From: Streptomyces sp. Root431 | GTDB taxonomy: Bacteria > Actinomycetota > Actinomycetes > Streptomycetales > Streptomycetaceae | Reading direction: 5' to 3' | Assembly (NCBI RefSeq): GCF_001426585.1 | Contig: NZ_LMEI01000013.1 | Span: 695,181-759,180, forward strand | DNA length: 64,000 bases | Shown here: in pieces, positions 31,145 to 41,854 of the stretch | Numbering within the stretch: position 1 is the first letter of the stretch | Layout of the letters: each line of letters begins with the position of its first letter | The notes under the pieces: model-generated | Told to the model about the DNA's origin: nothing | The model's database searches: none | The model's input: only the letters and a program-made list of their open reading frames with translations | Program-made: the position numbers and the translations under genes

Positions 31145-32605
31145 ATGGGGGCCGAGCAGATCAGACGGTGGGAGTCCGGCGCGCTGGCGCACGCCGTGAG
31201 CGATCCCTTCGGACAGGGCCCGCTGCCCTGGCTCCGCGGTTCGGAGAACTACTTCGACGACACGGGCCAGGTGGTCCCCTGGTACGCGGACGAGATCCTG
31301 GCCCGCGGCGGCAGCGGCGGCCCGCGCACGGCCGACGACGTCCGGCGCCAGATCAAGGGGTTCGCCTCGACCGGTGCCGTGGCGCCCGGTGAGTCGATCG
31401 ACTTCCACATCACCGTGGACCCGCCGCAGCAGTTCCTGGTCGACGTCTACCGGATCGGTCACTACGGCGGCGACGGCGCCGCGAAGATCACCACGAGCCC
31501 GCGGCTCTCGGGGATCGTCCAGCCCGCCCCGCTCACCGCCGACCGCACGGTCTCCTGTCACCACTGGTGGCAGTCCTGGCGGCTCCAGGTCCCGACGTAC
31601 TGGTCGATCGGCGCGTACGTCGCCGTCCTCACCACCGCCGACGGCTACCGCTCCCACATCCCCTTCACGGTCCGCGACAGCCACCCGGCGGACCTCCTCC
31701 TCGTCCTGCCCGACGTGACCTGGCAGGCGTACAACCTCTATCCGGAGGACGGCCGCACCGGCGCCAGCCTCTACCACGCCTGGGACGAGGAGGGCCGGCT
31801 GCTCGGCGAGGAGGACGCGGCCGTCACCGTCTCCTTCGACCGCCCGTACGCGGGCGCGGGCCTGCCCCTGCACGTCGGCCACGCCTACGACTTCATCCGC
31901 TGGGCCGAGCGGTACGGCTACGACCTCGCCTACGCGGAGACCCGCGACCTGCACGCGGGCCGGATCGACCCCAGCCGCTACCGGGGCCTGGTCTTCCCCG
32001 GCCACGACGAGTACTGGTCGGCGCCGATGCGCAGGACCGCCGAGCTCGCCCGCGACCAGGGCACGTCCCTCGTCTTCCTCTCCGCCAACACCATGTACTG
32101 GCAGGTGGAGCTGGGCCCGTCCCCGTCCGGGGTGCCGGACCGCCTCCTCACCTGCCGCAAGCGGCGCGGCCCCGGCCGCCCCGCCCTCTGGCGCGAGGTC
32201 GACCGGCCCGAGCAGCGGCTCCTCGGCATCCAGTACGCGGGCCGGGTGCCCGAACCGCACCCGATGGTCGTGCGGAACGCCGAGCACTGGCTCTGGGAGG
32301 CCACCGGCGCCGGCGACGGCGACGAGCTGCCCGGTCTCGTCGCGGGCGAGGCCGACCGCTACTTCCCGCGCACCGCGCTCCCCGAGCACCAGGGCCGCAT
32401 CCTGCTGGCCCACTCGCCCTACCGGGACGGCGACGGGGCGGTGCGCCACCAGGAGACCTCGCTCTACAAGGCGCCGTCCGGCGCCTGGGTCTTCGCCTCC
32501 GGCACCTTCGCCTGGTCGCCGGCGCTGGACCGCCCGGGCCACGTCGACGCCCGGGTCCAGCGCGCCACGGCCAACCTCCTCGACCGGATCTGCAAGAGGG
32601 ACTGA
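31145..32605 (+). CDS. N,N-dimethylformamidase beta subunit-like protein
   Basis: A 486-residue protein. The blocks VYRIGHYGGDGA, TVRDSHPADLLLVLPDVTWQAYNLY, YDLAYAETRDLH, GLVFPGHDEYWSAPMRR and VFLSANTMYWQVEL match the catalytic part of the DMFase beta-subunit-like family. Dimethylformamidases bind iron through Tyr/Tyr/Glu. Candidate ligands exist here, but I cannot align them with certainty. There is no signal peptide. GGAGGGGCGCAGC precedes ATG 31145. It lies 88 nt upstream of purC, so cotranscription is possible. The substrate is unknown. Confidence 0.82.
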   Translation: MGAEQIRRWESGALAHAVSDPFGQGPLPWLRGSENYFDDTGQVVPWYADEILARGGSGGPRTADDVRRQIKGFASTGAVAPGESIDFHITVDPPQQFLVDVYRIGHYGGDGAAKITTSPRLSGIVQPAPLTADRTVSCHHWWQSWRLQVPTYWSIGAYVAVLTTADGYRSHIPFTVRDSHPADLLLVLPDVTWQAYNLYPEDGRTGASLYHAWDEEGRLLGEEDAAVTVSFDRPYAGAGLPLHVGHAYDFIRWAERYGYDLAYAETRDLHAGRIDPSRYRGLVFPGHDEYWSAPMRRTAELARDQGTSLVFLSANTMYWQVELGPSPSGVPDRLLTCRKRRGPGRPALWREVDRPEQRLLGIQYAGRVPEPHPMVVRNAEHWLWEATGAGDGDELPGLVAGEADRYFPRTALPEHQGRILLAHSPYRDGDGAVRHQETSLYKAPSGAWVFASGTFAWSPALDRPGHVDARVQRATANLLDRICKRD

Positions 32606-32693
32606 GCGGGGAGTCACAGCACCTGGCGGCGGGGTCCGCCCGGATGTGCGAGAGAATCGGACACGCTCCTGGATCAACCTACGCGGAGGAACC

Positions 32694-33614
32694 GTGTCCG
32701 GATTCGTAGAAAAGCCCGAGCCTGTGCAGGTCCCGGGCCTCACCCATCTCCACACGGGCAAGGTCCGCGACCTGTACCGGAACGAGGCAGGGGACCTCGT
32801 CATGGTGGCGAGCGACCGCATGTCCGCGTACGACTGGGTCCTGCCGACCGAGATCCCCGACAAGGGGCGGGTCCTGACCCAGCTCTCCCTGTGGTGGTTC
32901 GACCGGCTCTCCGACCTGGTCCCGCACCACGTCCTCTCCACCGAGGTCCCGGCCGGCGCCCCCGCCGACTGGGCGGGTCGCACCACGGTCTGCAAGTCGC
33001 TGAACATGGTCCCGGTCGAGTGCGTCGCCCGCGGCTACCTCACCGGCTCCGGCCTCGTCGAGTACGACGAGTCCCGCACGGTCTGCGGCCTCGCGCTCCC
33101 CGAGGGCCTCAGCGACGGCTCCGAGCTGCCCGCCCCGATCTTCACCCCGGCCACCAAGGCCGCGGTCGGCGACCACGACGAGAACGTCTCGTACGAGGAG
33201 GTTGCCCGCCAGGTCGGCGCCGAGACGGCCGCCCTGCTGCGTCAGACGACCCTCTCCGTCTACTCCCGGGCCCGGGACATCGCCCGCGAGCGCGGGATCA
33301 TCCTCGCCGACACGAAGTTCGAGTTCGGCTTCGAGAGCACCCCGGACGGCGACCGTCTCGTCCTCGCCGACGAGGTCCTCACCCCGGACTCCTCGCGCTT
33401 CTGGCCGGCCGACCAGTGGCAGCCGGGCCGCACCCAGCCCTCGTACGACAAGCAGTTCGTGCGGAACTGGCTGACGTCCCCGGCCTCGGGCTGGGACCGC
33501 AAGAGCGAGACGCCGCCGCCGCCGCTCCCGCAGGAGGTCGTCGAGGCGACGCGCGCCAAGTACCTGGAGGCGTACGAGCTGCTGACCGGCAAGGCCTGGT
33601 CCGACAGCTTCTAG
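32694..33614 (+). CDS. purC: Phosphoribosylaminoimidazole-succinocarboxamide synthase (SAICAR synthetase)
   Basis: A 306-residue enzyme joining aspartate to CAIR in purine synthesis. It has the N-terminal HTGKVRDLYRNEAGDLVMVASDRMSAYDWVLP, the VECVARGYLTGSG signature and LADTKFEFGFE. GTG 32694 follows GGAGGAACC. It is of the longer eukaryote/actinobacterial type (about 300 residues). A hairpin terminator follows at 33635. Confidence 0.97.
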   Translation: MSGFVEKPEPVQVPGLTHLHTGKVRDLYRNEAGDLVMVASDRMSAYDWVLPTEIPDKGRVLTQLSLWWFDRLSDLVPHHVLSTEVPAGAPADWAGRTTVCKSLNMVPVECVARGYLTGSGLVEYDESRTVCGLALPEGLSDGSELPAPIFTPATKAAVGDHDENVSYEEVARQVGAETAALLRQTTLSVYSRARDIARERGIILADTKFEFGFESTPDGDRLVLADEVLTPDSSRFWPADQWQPGRTQPSYDKQFVRNWLTSPASGWDRKSETPPPPLPQEVVEATRAKYLEAYELLTGKAWSDSF

Positions 33615-33634
33615 GAGCGCGCAGGGGAATGAGA

Positions 33635-33664
33635 AAGCCCCCGGTCGATTCGACCGGGGGCTTC
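33635..33664. terminator. Bidirectional terminator between purC and tRNA-Gly
   Basis: Near-perfect hairpin AAGCCCCCGGTCGA / TCGACCGGGGGCTT. It lies between the plus-strand purC and the minus-strand tRNA-Gly and can serve both. Confidence 0.88.
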
Positions 33665-33668
33665 TTCA

Positions 33669-33744
33669 TGGAGCGGACGACGAGATTCGAACTCGCGACC
33701 CTCACCTTGGCAAGGTGATGCTCTACCAACTGAGCCACGTCCGC
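33669..33744 (-). tRNA. tRNA-Gly(GCC), copy with encoded CCA
   Basis: A 76-nt minus-strand cloverleaf with acceptor GCGGACG/CGTCCGC, discriminator U, encoded CCA, and anticodon loop CTTGCCAAG (anticodon GCC). Together with flanking bases (33671-33748) it is identical to the second copy at 37615-37692. Confidence 0.97.
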
Positions 33745-33766
33745 ATGCGCCGTAGCGCGGAGCTAA

Positions 33767-34381
33767 CTATACCCATCCTTTCGCCTGCGCGAGACGCACG
33801 GCCGTGTGACGGTTCTCGGCACCGAGCTTCGCGGCGGCCGAGGAGAGGTAGTTCCGGACGGTTCCGGGGGAGAGTGAGGCCCGCCGGGCGATCTCCGCGA
33901 CGGGTGCCCCGTCGGCGGAGAGTTCGAGGACTTCGGCCTCCCGCGCGGTCAGCGGGGAGTCCCCGGCGGCGATGGCGTCGGACGCCAACTCCGGGTCCAC
34001 GTAACGGTTTCCGGCGTGCACGGTACGGATGATCTCGGCGAGCCGCTGGGCGCTGACGGTCTTCGGGACGAAGCCGCGGACGCCCGCGGAGAGGGCCCGC
34101 TTGAGGTGCCCGGGACGGCCGTGACCGGTCACGATCATGGTGCGGCAGCCGGGCAGTTCGTCCCGCAGAAGCGTGGCGACCGTCACACCGTCCGCGCCTG
34201 GCATCTGCAGATCCAGCACGGCGACATCGGGGCGGTGGGCGATGGCCATGGCGATCGCCTCGGGCCCGGTCGCGGCCTCGGCGACGACGACGAGGTCGTC
34301 CTCCAGACCGAGCAGCGCGGCGAGCGCGCCGCGGATCAGATGCTCGTCGTCGGCGAGCAGGAGGCGTACGGGCGAGGTCAT
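33767..34381 (-). CDS. NarL/LuxR-family response regulator
   Basis: A 204-residue response regulator. The receiver domain has the acidic pair D11-D12, phospho-acceptor D57 (VAVLDLQMPG) and a lysine in FVPKTVSA. The C-terminal LuxR helix-turn-helix is LTAREAEVLELSADGAPVAEIARRASLSPGTV (residues about 140-185). Its ATG overlaps the kinase stop in an ATGA, so the two are translationally coupled. It is the last gene of the four-gene ABC/two-component operon and the likely activator of that operon or related exporters. Confidence 0.94.
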   Translation of the reverse strand: MTSPVRLLLADDEHLIRGALAALLGLEDDLVVVAEAATGPEAIAMAIAHRPDVAVLDLQMPGADGVTVATLLRDELPGCRTMIVTGHGRPGHLKRALSAGVRGFVPKTVSAQRLAEIIRTVHAGNRYVDPELASDAIAAGDSPLTAREAEVLELSADGAPVAEIARRASLSPGTVRNYLSSAAAKLGAENRHTAVRLAQAKGWV

Positions 34382-35745
34382 CCGGCCGCCTCCGTACGGG
34401 ACATACCGGATGTACGGGGCACGGGGACCCGGGCCGTCACCAGGAACGTGCCGCCGTCGCCCGGCCCGGCCTCCAGGCTCCCGCCGACGGCCGCGAGCCG
34501 CTCCCGAAGCCCGGCAAGCCCCGAACCGGGCCCGCCCCCGATCCCACCACCGGGCCCCCGACCGATCCCGGCACCGGACCCGTCCCCGATCCCACCACCG
34601 GGCCCGCGACCGACCTCGGCACCGGCCCCTTCCCCGACCTTGCCCCCGGCCCCGTCCCCGATCCCGGAAGGGCTCCCCGCCCCGTCGTTCTCCACCGTCA
34701 GCAGCACGGCACCCTCCTCCTCGCGGACGGCGATCGCGCAGCGCCGCGCGTCCCCGTGCCTCAGTACGTTCGTCGTGGTCTCCCGGACCACCCACCCGAG
34801 CGCCGCCTGCACCTCGTCGGGCAGCAGGACCCCAGGGGACCGGACGTCGCAGTCGATCCCGGCCGCGTCGAGGACCCCCCGCGCGCCCTCCAGCTCCACC
34901 CGCAGATCCGCCTCGCGGTAGCCGCGCACGACGTCCCGCACCTCCCGCTGGGACTCCCGGGCGATGCGCTGCACCTCGATCATCTGGTCGACGGCCTCGG
35001 GCCGTTCGCGCCGGGCGAGCTGGACGGCGAGCTCGCTCTTGAGGGCGATCACGGACAGGTTCCGGCCGAGGATGTCGTGCAGGTCCCGGCCGAACCGCAG
35101 CCGTTCCTCGGCGACGGCGAGCCGGGCCTGCACGTCCCGGGAGCGCTCCAGCTCCCAGACGATCTTCATCAGCCAGGCGGAGAAGCCGCAGGCGGCGGCG
35201 AGGCCGCCACCGCCCAGGGTGATCCCGACCGCGTAGCCGAGGCCCTCGCCCGGGTGGATGCCCATCGCCACGACCGCGACGCAGGTCGCGAGCCCCGCGG
35301 CGGGGACGACGTACAGCATGCGCCGGGGCCGGCGCGCGCAGAGCACGAGCCCGCCCATGGCGAAGGTGACCAGGCCCGTGACGACGGCGGCGGCGACCGA
35401 GGCGTCCAGCACGTCCGTGGCCCGCAGCGCGAGCACCGTCAGCGAGCCGCTCGCGGTCAGCAGGATCATCGACGCCGCGAGCCTGACCGGCCGGTCACGC
35501 CGGTCCAGGGCCCAGTCCAGGGCGCGTGAGGAGAGCACGGCGTTCAGCACGGAGTGCGCGAGGACCAGCAGCGTCAGCGCGAGCCCGAGCGGGCTGGCGA
35601 GCGGGTTGTACCGGGAGTCCGCGACCGGCACCAGGCCGATGGCGGCGATCTCGATCAGCAGGAAGAAGTGGAAGCTCCACCGGGTGTACAGCTCGACCTT
35701 GGCCGCGCTGCCGCGCCCGCTCCACCACCCCGTCAGCCTGGACAC
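34378..35745 (-). CDS. DesK-type sensor histidine kinase with Gly-rich ATP-lid insertion
   Basis: A 455-residue kinase. About six membrane helices occupy residues 20-200 with only short loops, as in intramembrane-sensing DesK kinases. HisKA_3 has the phospho-acceptor in RFGRDLHDILGRNLSVIALKSELA. The HATPase domain shows VRETTTNVLRHGDARR (N box), VENDG and a final GSGLAGLRERL (G2 box). Between the last two lie about 50 residues of glycine-rich repeats (residues about 359-410, such as GRGPGGGIGDGSG) not found in typical DesK kinases. It is in an operon downstream of an ABC-2 transporter, as in drug- or membrane-stress-sensing modules. Confidence 0.93.
   Translation of the reverse strand: MSRLTGWWSGRGSAAKVELYTRWSFHFFLLIEIAAIGLVPVADSRYNPLASPLGLALTLLVLAHSVLNAVLSSRALDWALDRRDRPVRLAASMILLTASGSLTVLALRATDVLDASVAAAVVTGLVTFAMGGLVLCARRPRRMLYVVPAAGLATCVAVVAMGIHPGEGLGYAVGITLGGGGLAAACGFSAWLMKIVWELERSRDVQARLAVAEERLRFGRDLHDILGRNLSVIALKSELAVQLARRERPEAVDQMIEVQRIARESQREVRDVVRGYREADLRVELEGARGVLDAAGIDCDVRSPGVLLPDEVQAALGWVVRETTTNVLRHGDARRCAIAVREEEGAVLLTVENDGAGSPSGIGDGAGGKVGEGAGAEVGRGPGGGIGDGSGAGIGRGPGGGIGGGPGSGLAGLRERLAAVGGSLEAGPGDGGTFLVTARVPVPRTSGMSRTEAAG
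34515..34670. repeat. Intragenic Gly/Pro-codon repeat in the kinase ATP lid
   Basis: Degenerate tandem repeats built of CCGGGCCCG/CCGATCCCACCA blocks, length a multiple of 3, so the frame is kept. They encode the glycine-rich insertion of the histidine kinase. Confidence 0.8.
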
Positions 35746-35773
35746 GTGCCCGGCCCCCCGTTCCGTCCCTCAT

Positions 35774-36538
35774 TCACCTGCGGGGTTCCCAGCGGAACCA
35801 CGTGCGGACAGCAAACACGGTGAGGGCGCCCCAGACCAGCGTGGTGAGCGCGGCGGTCAGCAGGTCCTCGGTGTCGCCGGCGCCGAGCCACCCGGCCCGG
35901 ACGAACTCCATGACTCCGCTGAACGGCAGCAGCCGGGCGATGTTCGCGGCCGGGTCGGGAAGGAGGTCGAGGGGGACCATCAGCCCCGAGCCCATCGCCG
36001 AGATCAGGAAGAACGGCAGGGTGGTGAGGCCCGCGCTCTCGACGTTCCGCGTGATGGCGGTGGTCGCGGCCGCCAGTCCGGCGAGCAGCAGGATCGCGGC
36101 GAGCAGGCCGAGCACGAGCAGGTCCGGCCGCCGGGGCGCGGGGACGTCGAGGACGAGGACGCCGCCGACGGCGAGGACGGCGCACTGGAGGAGCGCGATG
36201 GCGGCGGACGGGAGTGCGGCGCCGCCGAGGATCTCCAGGTCGGTCGCCTCGCCCGTGCGCAGCCGCTTGAGGACGAGCTCCTCGCGGCGGGCCACGAGGG
36301 CGGAGACGAGGCCCATGTAGACGACGAGGACGAGGACCAGCCCGGTCCCGCCGATGACGGTGGTTCCCGCCATGCCGCCGGGCAGCTCGTCCGAACCCAT
36401 CTGCCCGAGAGAGGACCGCAGCACGAAGATCATCAGCAGCGGCATCAGGAGGGCGATGAAGAGATTGTTCTTGTTCCGCCCGAGGAGGGTCAGTTCGGCC
36501 CGTCCGAGCGAGGTCATCCGGCGTGCGGTCGCGTTCAT
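35774..36538 (-). CDS. ABC-2 type transporter permease
   Basis: A 254-residue permease with about six membrane helices (NNLFIALLMPLLMIFVL, TGLVLVLVVYMGLVSALVARRE, and others) and the ABC-2 membrane signature region LPFFLISAMGSGLMVPLDLLPDPAANIARLLPF. ATG 36538 overlaps the ATPase gene by 4 nt. With that ATPase it forms an exporter, probably for hydrophobic or membrane-active compounds. The kinase gene follows 28 nt downstream. Confidence 0.93.
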   Translation of the reverse strand: MNATARRMTSLGRAELTLLGRNKNNLFIALLMPLLMIFVLRSSLGQMGSDELPGGMAGTTVIGGTGLVLVLVVYMGLVSALVARREELVLKRLRTGEATDLEILGGAALPSAAIALLQCAVLAVGGVLVLDVPAPRRPDLLVLGLLAAILLLAGLAAATTAITRNVESAGLTTLPFFLISAMGSGLMVPLDLLPDPAANIARLLPFSGVMEFVRAGWLGAGDTEDLLTAALTTLVWGALTVFAVRTWFRWEPRR

Positions 36539-37476
36539 CGGGCGGTCTCCAGGTCCCCGTCCCGGTCCACGTCCAGGGCGTCGGTGCGGGAGGCGATCTC
36601 CAGGAACGCCTCTTCGAGGGTGGCCGAGCGGGCGTCGAGCCCGTGGAGCCGTACGCCCGCCTCGCGGGCCCAGTCGAGGAGTTCGCCGAGCGCGTCCTGC
36701 AACGCGTGCGTACGGATCTCCACGCGCGGGCCCTCGGCGGCGGCCTTCAGACCGAGCGGCAGGCGGGCGGGCGCGATCCCCTCGGGGAGGGTGAAGCGGA
36801 TCCGGGCGGGCCGGGCGGCGGTGACCTCGGACGGGGTGCCGGAGAGCACGATCCGCCCCTGGTGCATGATCGCGAGCCGGTCGGCCAGGGACTCGGCCTC
36901 CTCCAGGTAGTGCGTGGTGAGGAGCACGGTCGTCCCCTCGTCGCGCAGCGCCCGCACCAGTTCCCAGGTGTCGTGCCGTCCTTCGGCGTCGAGGCCGGTG
37001 GTGGGTTCGTCGAGGAAGAGGACCTCGGGGCGGCCGAGGAGCGCGAGGGCGAGGTCGAGCCGGCGCCGTTCGCCGCCGGAGAGCTGCTTGATCCGGACCT
37101 TCTCGCGGGATGCGAGGCCGACGGCGTCGAGTGCTTCGCGGGCGGGCCGGGCGTTGCTGGTGCAGCCTGCCCACATCCGTACGGTTTCGGCCACGGTCAG
37201 ATCGCTGGGGAAGCCGCCCTCCTGGAGCATCACGCCGATGCGGGGGCGGACGGCGGCCCGTTCGCGGTACGGGTCGTGGCCGAGGACGCGGGCGGTTCCG
37301 GCGCTGGGGGCGGCGAGGCCCTCCAGGAGTTCGACGGTGGAGGTCTTGCCGGCGCCGTTGGTGCCGAGGAGGGCGAAGATCTCGCCGCGGGGGACGGTGA
37401 AGGAGATGCCGCGCACGGCCTCGAAGCCGCCGGAGTAGCCGCGGCGCAGGCCTTCCGCTTCGATCGCGTTGGTCAT
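36535..37476 (-). CDS. ABC transporter ATP-binding protein (drug-exporter type)
   Basis: A 313-residue ATPase with Walker A GTNGAGKTSTVELL, signature LSGGERRRLDLALALL, Walker B VLFLDEPTTGLD, H-loop TTHYLEEAE, and the ~80-residue C-terminal extension of DrrA/CcmA-like drug exporters. It is the first gene of an ATPase-permease-kinase-regulator operon. The layout resembles LnrLMN/LnrJK-type resistance modules of Bacillus, but with one permease instead of two. Confidence 0.94.
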   Translation of the reverse strand: MTNAIEAEGLRRGYSGGFEAVRGISFTVPRGEIFALLGTNGAGKTSTVELLEGLAAPSAGTARVLGHDPYRERAAVRPRIGVMLQEGGFPSDLTVAETVRMWAGCTSNARPAREALDAVGLASREKVRIKQLSGGERRRLDLALALLGRPEVLFLDEPTTGLDAEGRHDTWELVRALRDEGTTVLLTTHYLEEAESLADRLAIMHQGRIVLSGTPSEVTAARPARIRFTLPEGIAPARLPLGLKAAAEGPRVEIRTHALQDALGELLDWAREAGVRLHGLDARSATLEEAFLEIASRTDALDVDRDGDLETAR

Positions 37477-37575
37477 GGGTCCAGCCTTCCGGCGGCCGGG
37501 CCCGTCCGGCAGTGCGCGCTGTCATCGCGGCTTCTGACAAATGTCATGGCGGCGCAGGGCGTACGGGGACACGAC

Positions 37576-37606
37576 GAAGGCCCCGGTTCAGAGAACCGGG
37601 GCCTTC
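37576..37606. terminator. Hairpin terminator beside tRNA-Gly copy 2
   Basis: AAGGCCCCGGTTC-AGA-GAACCGGGGCCTT, a 13-bp perfect stem, just 3' of the second minus-strand tRNA-Gly gene. Confidence 0.88.
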
Positions 37607-37615
37607 GACTTCCTG

Positions 37616-37688
37616 AGCGGACGACGAGATTCGAACTCGCGACCCTCACCTTGGCAAGGTGATGCTCTACCAACTGAGCCACGTCCGC
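37616..37688 (-). tRNA. tRNA-Gly(GCC), copy without encoded CCA
   Basis: A 73-nt minus-strand gene identical in sequence to the copy at 33672-33744, anticodon GCC. After the discriminator the DNA reads CAGG, so CCA must be added enzymatically, unlike in the other copy. Confidence 0.97.
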
Positions 37689-37767
37689 ATGCCTCCGACC
37701 GACTTTCATCGGGCGGCGCGAGCACCACTCTACCTGATGCACCGGAGTGCTTGGTAATGCGATGCAG

Positions 37768-37839
37768 AGCGGGTGACAGGAATTGCACACTGCGCCTTCC
37801 CCCTGGAAGGGGGATGTTCTGCTACTGAACTACACCCGC
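37768..37839 (-). tRNA. tRNA-Gly(UCC)
   Basis: A 72-nt minus-strand cloverleaf: acceptor GCGGGTG/CACCCGC, anticodon stem-loop CCCCCTTCCAGGGGG giving anticodon UCC, T-arm with GTGCAATTC. CCA is not encoded. Confidence 0.95.
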
Positions 37840-37938
37840 ACGCTGCGTGAGGTTCGGCCCTGCGGCCTCGCCCCTCGGCGTGTTCCAGACTCTAGCGGAT
37901 CATGGGGGGTGGAATGCAAATCCGCTCCGCGCGTCGGC

Positions 37939-38286
37939 TCAGCTCGCGGCGTGGAAGGCCTCGTAGACCTTCTTCGGGATGCGGCCCCTCGCGGGCACGT
38001 CCATCTTGTTGGACTGGGCCCAGGCGCGGACGGCCGCCGGGTCGGGTGCGAGCGAGGTGCGGGTGTACGTCTCGACGCCCGCCCGTTCCCTCGTGCCGCC
38101 CTTCGCGCCGGCCTGCTGCTTGCGGCCTGCGGCGAGGTAGGGGGCGAGGGTCTTGCGGAGTTTCTTTGCATTGGCAGCATTCAGGTCGATCTCGTACGTC
38201 TTCCCGTCGAGGCCGAACGCGACCGTCTCAGCAGCTTCTCCGCCGTCGATGTCATCGGAGAGAGTGACCACCACACGCTGAGCCAC
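37939..38286 (-). CDS. lsrL: Lsr2-family nucleoid-associated protein (LsrL-type)
   Basis: A 115-residue xenogeneic-silencer-type protein. The N-terminal dimerisation domain reads VVVTLSDDIDGGEAAETVAFGLDGKTYEIDLN, and the C-terminal DNA-binding domain ends RAWAQSNKMDVPARGRIPKKVYEAFHAA. The AT-hook-like core is ARGRIP, close to the Lsr2 RGR minor-groove motif. GTG 38286 follows an AGGA ribosome site. The longer upstream frame lacks Lsr2 features. Its position next to purSQL matches the second Lsr2 paralogue of Streptomyces, which is why I use that symbol. It should bind AT-rich DNA. Confidence 0.92.
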   Translation of the reverse strand: MAQRVVVTLSDDIDGGEAAETVAFGLDGKTYEIDLNAANAKKLRKTLAPYLAAGRKQQAGAKGGTRERAGVETYTRTSLAPDPAAVRAWAQSNKMDVPARGRIPKKVYEAFHAAS

Positions 38287-38664
38287 GGATATCGGTCCTT
38301 TCCTGCGGCCGTCGGGGTCGGAAGGACGCTTGTGACGTCTCTGACGTGCGACGATGCCGACCGTTCGGCTGTGCCGGGACAATGCTGCTTTCCTCTGCAT
38401 TCCTTTGTACAGCGGTAGGCATCGCATTGTGAAGCCCCGGCAATTGTTTCAGCGTGTCCCGGTGGATTGGGGGACGCAATATTTCGCTGGAATTTTGCGC
38501 GCGAGTGTGCGTGCGGGGGGTGCCGGGGGTTCGCGCTCCGTTCGTGGTCCGTTCACGGCGCTTTGGGGATCTCTTTGGAGGATCCTTCAGATCTCTACCC
38601 GCGTAGAATTTGGAGGCAGGTACGCTGAGGGAACCGCCCACGCAACACACCACCGGGAGTGCCA
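38287..38664. other. 378-bp intergenic region between lsrL and purS
   Basis: A divergent spacer with no coding signal in any frame. It is less GC-rich than its surroundings and contains TGTACAAAGGAATG-type AT patches and TAGAATTTGG near 38,600 that could be a promoter element for purSQL. I see no convincing riboswitch or palindromic operator. A protein-binding role (for example Lsr2-type autoregulation on AT tracts) is possible. Confidence 0.5.
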
Positions 38665-38910
38665 GTGGCACGCGTCGTAGTCGACGTCATGCTCAAGCCG
38701 GAGATTCTGGACCCTCAGGGGCAGGCGGTGCAGCGTGCACTGCCCCGCCTGGGATTCGCCGGAATCGCCGACGTCCGTCAGGGGAAGCGCTTCGAGCTGG
38801 AGGTGGAGGGGCCGGTCGACGACGCCGCCCTCGCCCGCATCCATGAGATGGCCGAAACCTTCCTTGCAAACACCGTGATCGAAGACTTCGTCGTGAAGGT
38901 CGAGTCGTGA
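38665..38910 (+). CDS. purS: Phosphoribosylformylglycinamidine synthase subunit PurS
   Basis: An 81-residue small subunit (MARVVVDVMLKPEILDPQGQ and onward) that with PurL and PurQ forms the bacterial three-part FGAM synthase. GTG 38665 is chosen because GGGAG stands 5 nt upstream; an in-frame GTG at 38659 overlaps it. The stop overlaps the purQ GTG (GTGA). Confidence 0.96.
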   Translation: MARVVVDVMLKPEILDPQGQAVQRALPRLGFAGIADVRQGKRFELEVEGPVDDAALARIHEMAETFLANTVIEDFVVKVES

Positions 38911-39586
38911 CCGCACGCATCGGCGTCGTCACGTTCCCCGGAACGCTCGACGACCAGGACGCGCTGCGCGCCGCCCGCCTCGCGGGCGCCGAGCCCGTCT
39001 CGCTCTGGCACCGCGACAAGGACCTCAAGCAGGTCGACGCCGTGGTCCTCGCCGGCGGTTTCTCCTACGGCGACTACCTGCGGGCCGGAGCCATCTCCCG
39101 CTTCTCGCCGGTGATGGAGAGCATCATCGAGCAGGCGAAGGCCGGCATGCCGGTCCTCGGCATCTGCAACGGCTTCCAGATCCTCACCGAGGCCCATCTG
39201 CTGCCGGGCGCGATGCTGCGCAACAACCACCTCCACTTCATCTGCCGCGACCAGAAGCTGCGGGTGGAGAACGCGGAGACCGCCTGGACGTCCGACTACG
39301 AGCGGGGCCAGGAGATCGAGGTCCCGCTCAAGAACATGGACGGCCGGTACGTCGCCGACGAGCGCACGCTCGACGAGCTGGAGGCCGAGGGGCGGGTGGC
39401 CTTCCGCTACCTGGACATGAACCCCAACGGCTCGCTGCGCGACATCGCGGGCATCACCAACGCCGCGGGCAACGTGGTCGGCCTCATGCCGCACCCGGAG
39501 CACGCCGTCGAGCCGCTGGTCGGCACGGGCAAGACGGACGGCCTCGGTTTCTTCACCTCGATCCTCAAGAAGCTGGTCAACGCCTG

Positions 39587-39587
<1 letters not shown>
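38907..39587 (+). CDS. purQ: Phosphoribosylformylglycinamidine synthase, glutaminase subunit PurQ
   Basis: A 226-residue class I glutamine amidotransferase that supplies ammonia to PurL. The nucleophile cysteine is in VLGICNGFQIL (about residue 87), and the catalytic His/Glu pair is in LMPHPEHAVE near residue 196. It is coupled at both ends, overlapping purS by 4 nt and purL by 1 nt. Confidence 0.97.
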
Positions 39588-41836
<2,249 letters not shown>

Positions 41837-41854
41837 TCCGACCTGCTCCGAGAG

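Noticed and set aside
33669..37688. Integrated mobile element at tRNA-Gly
   Set aside because: Both tRNA copies are whole and no integrase, excisionase or foreign composition is seen between them; kept only as a recombination-prone segment.
38287..38664. Purine riboswitch upstream of purSQL
   Set aside because: No conserved purine-aptamer loops or PreQ/guanidine-type cores could be found by eye.
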